A DNA stretch of 64,000 nucleotides from contig JAUPFP010000002.1 of assembly GCA_036925085.1 (NCBI GenBank), positions 5,760,890-5,824,889 of the forward strand. Reading direction: 5' to 3'. Origin of the DNA: Brachycybe producta (lineage: Eukaryota > Arthropoda > Diplopoda > Playtdesmida > Andrognathidae). A program made the translations under genes and the position numbers. Below are positions 36,401-44,689 of this stretch, in pieces (positions within the stretch are counted from its first letter, which is position 1; every line of letters starts with the position of its first letter). The notes beneath the pieces are model-generated. The model searched no databases. It was not told the DNA's origin and was given only the letters and a program-made list of their open reading frames with translations.

Positions 36401-39400
36401 AGTTTGAGAGGCGTTTACACTTTAAAACCATCTTAATTATTTTTTTAATCAGTAACAAAAATTAAATGACCCTATTTTATATGAATTAGATTTATCAGAT
36501 GGAAGAAGGACGTGGAAAAGGAGACACGATTGCTGATGTCGTTTTCAAAAGAGCTCTTAGAGAGTTCAAGGCGTACTTGATCAGTACTTATTCTGTCTTA
36601 GCAAAGGTTCGTGTTTATTTCTCACAAAAAGAGTGATTTATAGATATCCCAATTGACAATTTGATATCGGTTTTATATGTACGCAGGAAGGACGATTGTC
36701 ACTTCGCTATAAAGACTTGATTGCAACATTCGAAAAAACGATGGAAAATGTTTGTCGTCAAGAACAGAGTGCAACGTTTCCAGTAACGTTGGGTGTCAAT
36801 GCTTTCAGAGGTTTCCTCAATGAATTTGTGTCACATCAGCAGAGAGCGATCGAAGAGAAACCAAAGACAAAAGTGAAGAAAGAGAAGCGGAAAAAGACGG
36901 AACATGTTACTGTATGTCGAATGATTAACTTTTCACAGTTTGTTCTTCCGAATTGTATGACACGATCTGTTTTTTTTTTGGTTCCATTCGTAGAACCATT
37001 TGGGTCACACTTTTGTTCTTGTTGTCGTGAACATTCCGACAGCTTGTGAGATTTGCACTTCTTTCATGTGGCTGATGGAAAGGAGTCTCGTCTGCCAAAG
37101 TAAACTTTTAAGCTAATAATTCTTTTTTTTTTTGGGTAGAAAACAATCATGTTTTATAAAACATGATTGTTTTCTATTTAAACAACATTAAAAAATTGGA
37201 TAGATTTATCGATTAAACATCAAAGTTTTAGTTTTTTGCTCATAATCAAATTGGATGGAGAGTATCTTACGAAACTTTTAATAATTAATGAACAATAGAA
37301 TAAACATATTAAGATGCTTTCAAACTATGGTTATTTTGTTTTTCATGAGCAAAATTAAGAGAAACTTGAAAGCGTTTGTGTATTTTCATGTTGATATCTT
37401 TCAAAATAAGCTTTTTATTTAAGTTAGTAAGGGATATGTTTTAATTTTTGTCTATAAAAAGTTTATTTTTAAAGATGTCAACGTAAAAATATCCATAAGT
37501 GATTGAGCTACCCCTCTAGTTTTTCAAGCACTTTAGTTTCGCATAATGTTGCTACTGAAAGACAATAGTCAAGAGTTTGAAAGCGAGTTAGGTGTTCATA
37601 AACCCTTTGAACTGAATCGAAGTTTTAACTCTTCATCATTTCATTTCAGAGTGTAAACTCACTTGCCACAAGAAATGTTGTACAAAGATCACCTTATTCT
37701 GTAAAGATGATCACGACACAACACCACAGGTAACTATCGATGTTAACTTTGTATTTCAATCATCTCGCTAAATCTTTTGATATTTAGGGTGGACGAGTGT
37801 TCGGCGTCAGATTACGTGTCCTCGTCAGCGAAGACCTTAAGGTGCCAATCGTTGTCGATAGGCTGATAACGACTATCGAAGTCAAAGGATTATACACGGA
37901 AGGAATATATCGCAAGTCGGGTTCATCTTCAAAAGTTAGAGCTTTACGTCAAGATATTGAAAACGGTAAAAAAATATATACAGCAAATCGTCATCACTGA
38001 ATAGCTTCATTAAATAACTTCAATTCTATTTACCCCAACATCTTAGATGTTGATAAAGTTGATTATGGAGATTATCCTGTTCACGTTCTGACGACGACAT
38101 TGAAAGCATTCTTTCGTGAAATGTCGGATCCTCTTCTTACGTTTGAAGAGTATGATCAGTTTATTCAAGCAACGGGAGTCAGTGATCCGAATGAACGAGT
38201 GTCGACGATTTTTGCTCTCATTAATAAACTACCTAAAAACAATTACAATCTCGTAGAACGACTCATATTTCACCTAGCAAGGTATTTTGGTTACTTTTAA
38301 GTTGTGTCTAACGTACAAATGTGGTTTTCATCTTACACTTTTTTCAGAAATAACGTTTTAAAATAACTTTTTATTAGAAACTACAGTGAAAACCGTCTTA
38401 ACACAAAAAAATTGGATAACACGAAATATATTTTTGGTCCCAGTCTGTTAGACTTTCATAAGAATGATTTCCTTTAACAAGAAATTTATTTAACTGAGCT
38501 AGACAAAACTAGAATGATAGAAGATTATGCTAGAAGTCTTTTCATGGCAATATCTTAAAAATAAACATTTCATAGTAAATTTGTCATCAACATTTCACAA
38601 ATAAAATTATTTTTGCTCTTTTCAAACTGTCATAAAAGGTTTATTTTGAAAGATATCATCATGAAAAACCTTTTAGGTATATCTGTCATTTTTATGTTCA
38701 AAGTGTGACAAAACGTTTTCAGTGGAATCCGTTTAACACGAAATGGAAGGGCCTGGAATTTTTTTTTTTCCTTTTAAACGAATTTTGTGTTAAAAGAAAG
38801 AATTGTTATACTAAAGGAACCTACCTAAGGAACAGGACTGAAAATTTATTTCGTGTTATCCGATTTTGTCTGTGTTTTTGTGTTTCATTTCCGACGAAAA
38901 TTGCAACAAAATACTAAATCTTTTTTTAAAACATTGGTATCGTTAGGGTTGCTCATCACGAACAGTCAAATCTTATGTCAGCGAGCGCATTAGCAATCGT
39001 GTTTGCTCCTTGCATCCTCCGCACAAACAAGAATGTGAATGCACAAGACAGTCTCAACGACATCGCAAAACAAACAACGTCAGTCTGATGATAATTTAAT
39101 TAACCATCAGCAACGCTTAAATATTGAATTACTAATAAAACTTGGTATTTTCACAGATGCATTGAAACTATAATAGACGAACAACTGAAGAAATTACGAA
39201 GTACGTTGGCCGACATTGACACTTTAGATATGGTTTGTCATAAAGCTTCCAATCGATTGAGTTCGTTGCGATCGTCGAAAGCAACTTCGGCAACGACGGC
39301 GGACAATGCAAAGTATCACATGGATGCAAATACAGATATGGGAGTAGAAGAGGAGATTCTTACGCATCAGATCGAATCTCTGAAGAATGAGAAGTAACAA

Positions 39401-41896
39401 CATAATGATTTTTTTTTTCTCTTGTTGTTTTGAGTTTTTGCTAACGGTATGTTAATTGCTTAGAGCATTGCTGACGACCGTTCTTCCGACTCTGAAGAGG
39501 ACGTGTTCGGATGACGACATGCTGAGCGTGGACATGGGTAGTAGTATAAGCAGTGTCGACGACATGCCGCAAACTCATCATCACGACCATCACCATCATG
39601 AAGAATATGCTGTGACCTTTGATCTTCCAGGTTAGAAAAAACATGAATGTCTGCGCATACAGTTTCTTTTATGTTAAGTTTCTTTCTTGATTTCTATACT
39701 TCCTGCTGTGATATATTTAGCTGCCTTTAAATGTTGTTTTCTTTACACGTGTGTAGTTTTTCAGTTGGTGACCTCTTACTTTTCCCTTTTTGCCTTCTTT
39801 TTTTATTCCAGCTCTCGGGGAATCTTGTGCCTGAGTTGGTTAGTCCTAGCTGTGTAAAAAAAATCTTCATCTTGTCCTTTGAAAAACTTTTATCCACTCT
39901 CCGTATGGTAATTAATCAATTTACCCTCTTCACTTTTCTTTGGTCTCTTGTTAATATGCTTTGTAATTTGTCGGCTTTTTTTAGTGTCTCTTACCATATT
40001 CAGCATTTTAAAAAAACAATTTGAAAATATGTTTTTTTAACTAGAATAGAAGGTGTTAAATGAATGAGAGAGAAAAAGTATTTTTCTTCTAATTCATCTT
40101 AGAATAGTTTTATCAGGATTTGAAAAGTTCCAAATTTCATGTTTTGGAACAAATGTGAACAATGTTGCTGTGAATCTCAAACAATTTTACAGTGGAAACT
40201 GTTTAACACGAAATATTTTCTTTTTTGATCTGGTTTCTGGTTTCGATAAGGTTAGAGGAGACTTGGAATGCCTTGGAATCAAAGGGGTTGAAAATAAGTA
40301 GGGCAAAAACGGAGTACATGAAATTTCAGTGGGATGGGAAAGAACAGTTGAATGAGGGGATTAGACTTGGGGACAGTTTAATGCAGCAGGTGCATGACTT
40401 CAAATATTTTGGATCTGTGCTGCAAGATGATGGGAGCTTAGACTTAGACATCACAAACCGGATAAAAGCAGGTTGGCATAGGTGGAGGCAGGCTAGTGGG
40501 GTTTTATGTGACAGGAAGTTACCTATAAAATTGAAGGGAAAGTTTTATAGAACAGTAGTCAGACCAGCTATGTTGTATGGGTCAGAATGTTGGGCAATCA
40601 AGAAGGTGCATGAGGATAGAATGCAGGTAGCTGAGATGAGAATGCTAAGGTTTATGAGTGGGGTGACCAGAAGGGATAGGATCAGAAATGATTTTATTAG
40701 GGGTAGTGTAGGGGTAACAAATATAGTAGAAAAGATGCAGGAAAATAGGCTGCGGTGGTTTGGGCATGTCCTCAGGAGTGGAGAAGATGGGCTGCTGAGA
40801 CAGGCAATGAACTTAGACCTGGGAATAAAACGGGGTAGAGGAAGACCCAAGCAAACCTGGGATGTGGTAGTAAAACGGGATATGGTGGCATGTGGGGTCA
40901 CTGGGGGCTTGGTGCAAAATCGGAACGAGTGGAGAGTTAGAACCAGCAAGGCCGACCCTGCTGCTTGCGGGATAAGGTACAGGAAATGATGATGATGATG
41001 ATGGATCTGGTTTCTTAGAATAGCATAAACAAATTTCTTTTAATATGAAATCTGTTCAACACAAAATAATATTCTGCTTGCTTCCATTATTAGACTGCAT
41101 ATACTGCCAAATTTGGCAATACTTAAAGCAAGATTTGCGGCAATGTGTTCTTGTCATGATTTTCTGTGATTTTACCAGAATTTTATTCGATTTTGGCGCC
41201 CTCGGCGCAATATATACAGTGTATAACAACTCCACATCTTTTTCTTGGAGGCTAGCAACTGTTAATCGAAAGAATGCCCAAGTTGCCAATGTGATGTTAT
41301 AACACTCTTGCAAAACTTTTGGTTTTTTTTTTGCATATATTGGGTTGCATTTAAAACACTGATCTTCGTGTTTTTTTTGCAAGAAATTGTACAAGATTTA
41401 AAGCAATATTTTACACTTATGGTAAATTCTAACATAAAAAAGCCAGTGTGATTTGCTGCTTAGTATTTGAACCAAAAAAAGGAAGGTTCTCTCAAACTCA
41501 ACCCTAAAAGATGTGAATATGTACAAACTTTAGTAAACTAGTACGGAAAATGTTATCTTGGGTTTTGAAGTTTATTTCTTAACCGAGATTTCTAACGACT
41601 TGAGAGACTTGAAAGCGAATAGAATCAGAACCTTTTTCGTGACACTAAGAACGTGAGATTTCTAATTTTCTATCTTTTTCTTGCGTCTAACTTCAGTGAC
41701 ACCGTCATCACTAAACCATCTGACCAAAAACAGAGTACCTCTACCACTGAAACGACGAAAAAAACCATCTAAAATGACTTTGACAGTCGTCAGTCCCGTC
41801 GTTTGTAACAACAACAACACGTCGGATTCCAGCATTATATCCATCTATCAACCGATCGACATAACGAACTATAAAGATGACGCCATCATGGTCTAA
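24417..41896 (+). CDS. Myo9: Class IX myosin (Myo9), 3' part, 37 exons, 5' end outside window
   Basis: Actin-based motor that carries a Rho GTPase-activating domain, so it can travel on actin and switch Rho off locally. I joined 37 exons, all with AG/GT borders and agreeing phases, to 1812 codons plus a TAA stop. In order they encode switch I ([10 protein letters not shown]), the switch II motif DIFGFE near fragment residue 240, the class IX loop-2 insert, the converter, four IQ motifs, a charged helix, two C1 modules, a RhoGAP domain with arginine finger (GIYRKSG), and a tail ending DAIMV. The first visible exon opens at AFGNAKT; the P-loop and upstream Ras-association exons are missing from the preceding 24.4 kb. 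Two C1 modules recall vertebrate MYO9A more than MYO9B, but invertebrates usually have a single class IX gene. The class call is very secure; single exon borders are predictions. Confidence 0.96.
24566..25023. mobile_element. hAT-type non-autonomous element with 8-bp target duplication
   Basis: A 458-base element in Myo9 intron 1 is flanked by exact ATATTTAT (24558-24565 and 25024-25031). Its ends TAGGGATGTGATGGG and CCCCCACCTCTTA are imperfect inverted repeats, and both end regions are rich in ATTCGAA/TTCGAATC words. No coding capacity. Related copies lie at 2174-3432 (interrupted) and 15326-15589 (half). Confidence 0.85.
26300..26955. repeat. Cluster of three to four ATTCTAAAATGTTACTTAAG foldbacks
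   Basis: At least three head-to-tail inverted-repeat units (about 26355-26569, 26582-26815, 26829-26952), each bounded by ATTCTAAAA[TC]GTTACTTAAG and its complement, with AAACAAAGCTAAACTTAA inside. A further single unit is at 58080-58217. The cluster lies in Myo9 intron 1. Confidence 0.75.
28370..28710. repeat. Best copy of the abundant palindromic family (family A)
   Basis: Left arm: GAAACTAGAAAGTGTTTTATAAACTAGAAGGGTAGCTTAATCACTT in short blocks, then GTTGATATCTTTCAAA; right arm: TTTGAAAGATATCAACATGA, GATTAAGCTACCCTTCTAGC, then CTGAAAGACAGAATAATCAG and TTCAAAACCGACTTAATTA. The whole unit is a hairpin of roughly 340 bases. Other copies or parts: 770-870, 6108-6345, 13320-13420, 13555-13775, 13930-14040, 17515-17605, 18195-19110 (split), 28005-28290, 33225-33420, 36090-36170, 36255-36420, 37325-37590, 38490-38700, 48850-49075, 60455-60665, 61490-61640. 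Confidence 0.85.
30837..31497 (+). other. Myo9: Myo9 class IX loop-2 insert exons
   Basis: Exons 30837-30906, 30991-31215, 31279-31318 and 31390-31497 encode about 148 residues placed exactly where class IX motors carry their long loop-2 insert, between [15 protein letters not shown] and PPTVSAQFQ. The insert is rich in Lys, Arg, Asn and Gly and has no motif I recognise beyond its junctions. In vertebrate class IX myosins this insert is an extra actin tether linked to processive movement by a single head; I infer the same here. It is split over four small exons, two of which (30991-31215 and 31279-31318) could be skipped together without a frame change (265 nt does not divide by 3, so not singly or jointly with these two alone; exon 31390-31497, 108 nt, can be skipped in frame). 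Confidence 0.88.
31640..32100. mobile_element. Decayed X-type MITE in Myo9 intron
   Basis: GACTGCAAAATGTAGTCTGAC, GTTGTTGAGTGAACTGCAAAA and GAATTCGACCACTCTTTTTCG keep the order of the X family at 47450-47650 and 50402-50637. Confidence 0.55.
32455..32906 (+). other. Myo9: Myo9 motor lower 50-kDa end and converter
   Basis: Exons 32455-32535, 32604-32714 and 32784-32906. They encode the conserved FFVRCIKSN strand, [19 protein letters not shown] (SH1 helix region) and the converter ending NYQIGKTK. The 957-bp intron before them (31498-32454) holds a decayed inverted-repeat element at about 31640-32100. Confidence 0.94.
32966..33966 (+). other. Myo9: Myo9 neck: four IQ motifs and charged single helix
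   Basis: Exons 32966-33115 and 33506-33966. IQ-like repeats read [35 protein letters not shown] and [13 protein letters not shown], the light-chain or calmodulin binding neck. They are followed by about 35 residues of alternating Glu/Gln/Arg/Lys ([18 protein letters not shown]), which looks like a single alpha-helix or short coiled coil that would lengthen the lever. The exon ends in a Ser/Asp/Glu-rich, probably unfolded stretch. The donor used is the GT at 33967; reading on without splicing meets a stop at once. Confidence 0.92.
34025..35388 (+). other. Myo9: Myo9 low-complexity linker exons
   Basis: Exons 34025-34258, 34334-34397, 34467-34553, 34617-34758 and 35266-35388. The product is Ser/Pro/Thr-rich with basic patches (KRSKSARAS) and has no folded domain that I can see. 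It matches in place the long variable linker between neck and C1 region in vertebrate class IX tails, but is much shorter here. RSKSARAS and similar sites look like possible basophilic kinase targets; this is inference only. Confidence 0.85.
35471..36911 (+). other. Myo9: Myo9 first C1 module and helical tail region
   Basis: Exons 35471-35689, 35756-35988, 36490-36606 and 36687-36911. The first C1 zinc module runs from about fragment residue 1144 to 1195: His, then Cys-x2-Cys (CVAC), Cys-x2-Cys (CTDC), His-x2-Cys (HPRC) and a last Cys in KWEC, so all zinc ligands are present. It is followed by a helical stretch ([38 protein letters not shown]) that matches the conserved region ahead of the second C1 in vertebrate class IX tails. 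The intron 35989-36489 holds two copies of the palindromic family. Confidence 0.92.
37137..37176. repeat. Perfect 40-base palindrome in Myo9 intron
   Basis: TAGAAAACAATCATGTTTTA is followed directly by its exact reverse complement, with no loop. Spontaneous palindromes of this length are unlikely and unstable in DNA. It lies 37 bases after the donor of the C1 exon. Confidence 0.85.
37325..37590. repeat. Family A copy in Myo9 intron
   Basis: GAGCAAAATTAAGAGAAACT ... GATTGAGCTACCCCTCTAGT ... CTGAAAGACAA; lies in the intron that divides the second C1 module. Confidence 0.7.
37788..39393 (+). other. Myo9: Myo9 RhoGAP domain
   Basis: Exons 37788-37965, 38047-38281, 38947-39078 and 39157-39393. 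The domain opens FGVRLRVL, carries the catalytic arginine in TEGIYRKSG, then [30 protein letters not shown] and [16 protein letters not shown]. These are the usual RhoGAP blocks in order, so the domain should stimulate GTP hydrolysis, in this family on RhoA-type proteins. A 665-bp intron (38282-38946) inside the domain is made almost wholly of MITE sequence. Confidence 0.95.
38383..38890. mobile_element. Pogo-like MITE copies around a family A copy
   Basis: TACAGTGAAAACCGTCTTAA at 38383 and CAGTGGAATCCGTTTAACAC at 38718 start two parts of one family whose internal word is GGATAACACGAAATA / ATTTCGTGTTATCCGA. CAGTG-starting ends next to TA resemble pogo/Tigger elements. A family A copy lies between the parts. 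Confidence 0.6.
40189..41070. mobile_element. Pogo-like MITE split by the LINE
   Basis: TTACAGTGGAAACTGTTTAAC before the LINE and TTAGAATAGCATAAACAAATT, GAAATCTGTTCAACACAAAA after it belong to one MITE; the same order is unbroken at 42960-43137 on the other strand. Confidence 0.6.
40239..41003 (+). mobile_element. 5'-truncated RTE-like LINE, young, inside Myo9 last intron
   Basis: A 765-base insert flanked by exact 12-base target duplications GATCTGGTTTCT (40227-40238 and 41004-41015). It encodes an unbroken C-terminal part of a reverse transcriptase, about 249 residues after the catalytic fingers: [67 protein letters not shown] and [11 protein letters not shown], ending just before a (GAT)n tail. 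The near absence of a 3' UTR and the short tandem tail point to the RTE clade. The catalytic YxDD box is lost to 5' truncation. It is in sense with Myo9 and splits a pogo-like MITE. Confidence 0.92.
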
Positions 41897-42284
41897 AATA
41901 GAACCCCGAACCAACTTCTCTCTTTCGAACCATCGAATCGAATTGCAATTACCAGCGCACAAGAAATGAACCACCATAGCCGAATTGTGCCCGATGTTTT
42001 CAAAATTACGGTAACGTAATGCAAATAAAAAAAAACGTAATGTAAATATAGTTATAACGTGTGGTGCTAATTTTGACTGCTTTCAAGTTTTTACTCAAAA
42101 CTCTTAAACCCTTTCTTTTATTTTTGTTAATTTAATCTCATTTTTTTTTTCAGTTTGGAATATTTTTTAATATATTCATATTTTTTCATTCATTGTAAAT
42201 AATTTTACGTTTTTTTATTTCTTCAGTGTTTTCTCAAGAATGTGTTTCTTGATTTTTTTTTAAGATAAAAAAAGCTCTAACGAG

Positions 42285-42290
42285 AATAAA
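42285..42290 (+). terminator. Probable Myo9 polyadenylation signal AATAAA
   Basis: AATAAA lies about 390 bases past the Myo9 stop and is followed by a GT-rich stretch. An earlier AATAAA at 42024-42029 sits next to an A-run and is a weaker candidate. Transcript ends cannot be read from sequence alone. Confidence 0.5.
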
Positions 42291-42532
42291 ATGAGCGAAA
42301 TGTGGACATATTTGTAAATAACTTGTTACCTATATAAATCTATATAAAGGAGTTACGATCGTTGGACTGTTGACGTAATATACGTTCGAAGACAAAACGT
42401 ATATTTGACATTTATTATATAAAAAATGTGCAATTATGGCAGAAAGAAAACTGTTTTTTCCACGATTTTTTTTTTTTTTGTATTTTTTGTTTTTCGTGGC
42501 TGTTTTTCTCTTTTTAATTATAAAATACAAAG

Positions 42533-43232
42533 TAAGAGTCTCGATTATCCGACTTTCGGTCATCACTGATTAATTGCTTTGTGAAGTCGGTTAGTGCTTC
42601 CTATGCTGCTTAAACAGATAGCTTAGTTAGTTGTCTTTTAATTAACTTAAAGCTGGCTTCACACAGACCACTTTGTGGTGCTACATAAAGTGGTAGTCCC
42701 GCCACATTTGGTTGTGAGTTTTTGAGTTCTGTCATAAGTGGTTAAGTCCTACTACAAGTGGCGACCACCGCCTGTTTTGTCAGTCATGATCAAGGTCATA
42801 CCAGTGGCACACAGTGACAGCAAGGCCATTGTTTTCAATAGTGGTCTGTGTGAAGTAAGCCATGTGGAACCACTTTGTGGTTCCAGTGAAAAGTAGCGCC
42901 ACAAAGTAGTCTGTGTGAAGCCAGAAAAATACATATGTGTATGTATGTTTTTATAAAAACTCATGGTGAAAACCGTTAAATGCAAAATGGAAGAAACTGG
43001 AATATTTTTTCGTGTTAAACGAATTTCATGTCAAAAGGAAGAGTTTTATGCTATTCTAAGAGTCTGCATGGCAAACATATTTCATGTTAGGCCATTTTTC
43101 GTGTTATCTGTTTTCACATTTATATGGTTTTCACTGTGTTAAATATTCCATCTGTTTCGCTCCAACCAGATATTTCTGTATTATCCGTCATGTTATCCGA
43201 CAACTTATCCGTTCCGTTTAAGTCGGATAATC
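42533..43232. mobile_element. Pogo-like MITE carrying two further MITEs
   Basis: Outer ends AGTCTCGATTATCCGACTT (42536) and AAGTCGGATAATCGAGAGACT (43210) are inverted repeats. Inside lie a CTGGCTTCACACAGACCACT element (42653-42925) and a GGTGAAAACCGTTAAATGC ... GGTTTTCACTG element (42963-43137). A partial relative (CCGGATAATCGAGATTCTG) lies at 59440-59470. Confidence 0.75.
42653..42925. mobile_element. MITE with CTTCACACAGACCACTTT ends (family Y)
   Basis: TTAAAGCTGGCTTCACACAG / CTGTGTGAAGCCAG ends; GGTGCTAC, GTGGTCTGTG and CCACTTTGTGG recur inside. Relatives at 47190-47400, 50155-50416 and 61150-61478. Confidence 0.75.
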
Positions 43233-43843
43233 GAGAGACTATACTTATAATTTTTTTTATGAATTGTAATGGCATTAATATGTCTTTTGTTTTCTTTAGT
43301 TCCGTTGCATGTCAACTACAATAGTAAACTTGTATTAAATTTGAATAGGAAACGTAATTGTTGTGTTTTTTTTTTTCTGATAATTTGTAAGAGAGTTCCT
43401 CCTCGTTAATAAGTTTTTTTTGTTGACAGATTGTTTTAATTATTATTTTTGCTTCAAGTATGTTATTTATACCTATTTTCTCCCTTTTTGCATGTATGTA
43501 TGTGTGTTTGTGTGTGATCAATACTAAAGGGTATGTTTCGTTATCTTTTTCGTTATTAAAACGACTCCCTCTAAATAAAAACCCCCCCACCTCCTGAAAA
43601 AGTATTGCATTTTATACCATTTCAAGATTGGTGAATTAAAAAAGTCCCACCAAAAAAAAAACCCTACTCAGTCTTATATGACTAAATAAATGTATTTTGT
43701 GTTCAAAATAGTTGTAAAATCTAATAAATTTTTATTAATACATTTTCTGTTTCATAAAAAGGGCCCTTTTACACGAACCACTTTTAGTGGTCGAGTTCGA
43801 CTTCAAAATATTGTCGCAAGTAGCTGGGCTGTGGTTGACAATG

Positions 43844-44088
43844 TACACTAATATTTCGCTTTACGGCCGAGATACGTTCTGTGAAGGTTGGGCTGTAAAG
43901 CGAAATGGCCGTAAAATGAATTATTTATTTTCACTATAAGCAGCAACATTGTATATTAATTGTATACACATAATTAAGTGGTTTCCTGATTTTTTATTTG
44001 GCCGTATATCGAAAGATTTTGGGCTGTAAATCGAAACTGAGCTATATAAATAAATAAAAAAAGGCCGTTATAGCGAGGTATGAGTGTA
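43844..44088. mobile_element. Pogo/Tigger-like MITE with CGCTATAACGGCC ends
   Basis: TACACTAATATTTCGCTTTA at left pairs with the complement of GTTATAGCGAGGTATGAGTG at right; TA at both outer ends. Inside, GGGCTGTAAAGCGAAATGGCC and GGCCGTATATCGAAAG are internal echoes of the ends. Confidence 0.8.
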
Positions 44089-44689
44089 TTGCCATTTTTT
44101 TATTGAATCATGTTGTAAGTCTTATAAGTAGTAACCATAGCCTCCTATAAGTATTATAGGAGGCTGTGGTAGTAACCATTGCCTGCTATAAGCGGCTATG
44201 TTGATAACAAGTTTAGCTCAAAGTATAGGTAGCGTCATCTATTGGTCACATTCAGAGTTTGTACCGAGTGCTTCATTGCAGTGTCATTAGTTAAGCTACC
44301 TCTATAGTCCATACATTTATATTGGTTTCAATTCAGTGTATTCTTTTGTGGGGTTTTTTTCCCGTTTTTGTTGTTATCTCACATCGATTTCTTGTGCGTT
44401 TCCGTTTTATATCGCGTTTGGAAGCGATTTTTAATGGTTTACCGTGAACTTTTTAAGAAGATCATTACTGATAAGTTGTAGTTTTACCGTTGAACTTTGA
44501 CTTGAAAGTCATTTCTAGGGTGATGACGCAATACTCACGTGTGACGCCCAGTTTTCTCTCCCCCTAGTTGTTGTGATGACCCAATTCGCACGTTTCTCTG
44601 ATCGATTCTGACCATCAAAACAGTTCGCTAAAGTTCATTTCTATCTGTGTTTCAACCTTAGGTCTGAGATTCAACTATAACTCTTAACG

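Larger units (their letters stand above)
36994..37729 (+). other. Myo9: Myo9 second C1 module
   Basis: Exons 36994-37099 and 37650-37729. The His-x12-Cys-x2-Cys pattern ([17 protein letters not shown]), [13 protein letters not shown] and [13 protein letters not shown] give a complete zinc-ligand set, next to the RhoGAP as in vertebrate MYO9. In that family this C1 binds zinc and supports the GAP module rather than sensing diacylglycerol; I infer the same. The 550-bp intron in the middle of the module holds a perfect 40-base palindrome (37137-37176) and one palindromic-family copy. Confidence 0.93.
39464..41896 (+). other. Myo9: Myo9 C-terminal tail and stop
   Basis: Exons 39464-39630 and 41697-41896. 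The tail has a Asp/Ser-rich stretch, a His cluster ([11 protein letters not shown]) and a basic segment (LKRRKKPSK), and ends [11 protein letters not shown] followed by TAA. The last residues I-M-V fit the hydrophobic-x-hydrophobic pattern of class II PDZ ligands. The intron between (39631-41696, 2.1 kb) is the longest in the 3' half and holds a pogo-like MITE split by a LINE. Confidence 0.88.

Noticed and set aside
40545-40949. 134-codon minus-strand frame
   Set aside because: Antisense of the LINE reverse-transcriptase frame; no independent motif.
44139-44165. Short hairpin AGCCTCCTATAA-GTA-TTATAGGAGGCT near the transporter promoter
   Set aside because: Only a 12-base stem, with a duplicated GTAACCAT nearby; noted but too small to call a regulatory or mobile feature.
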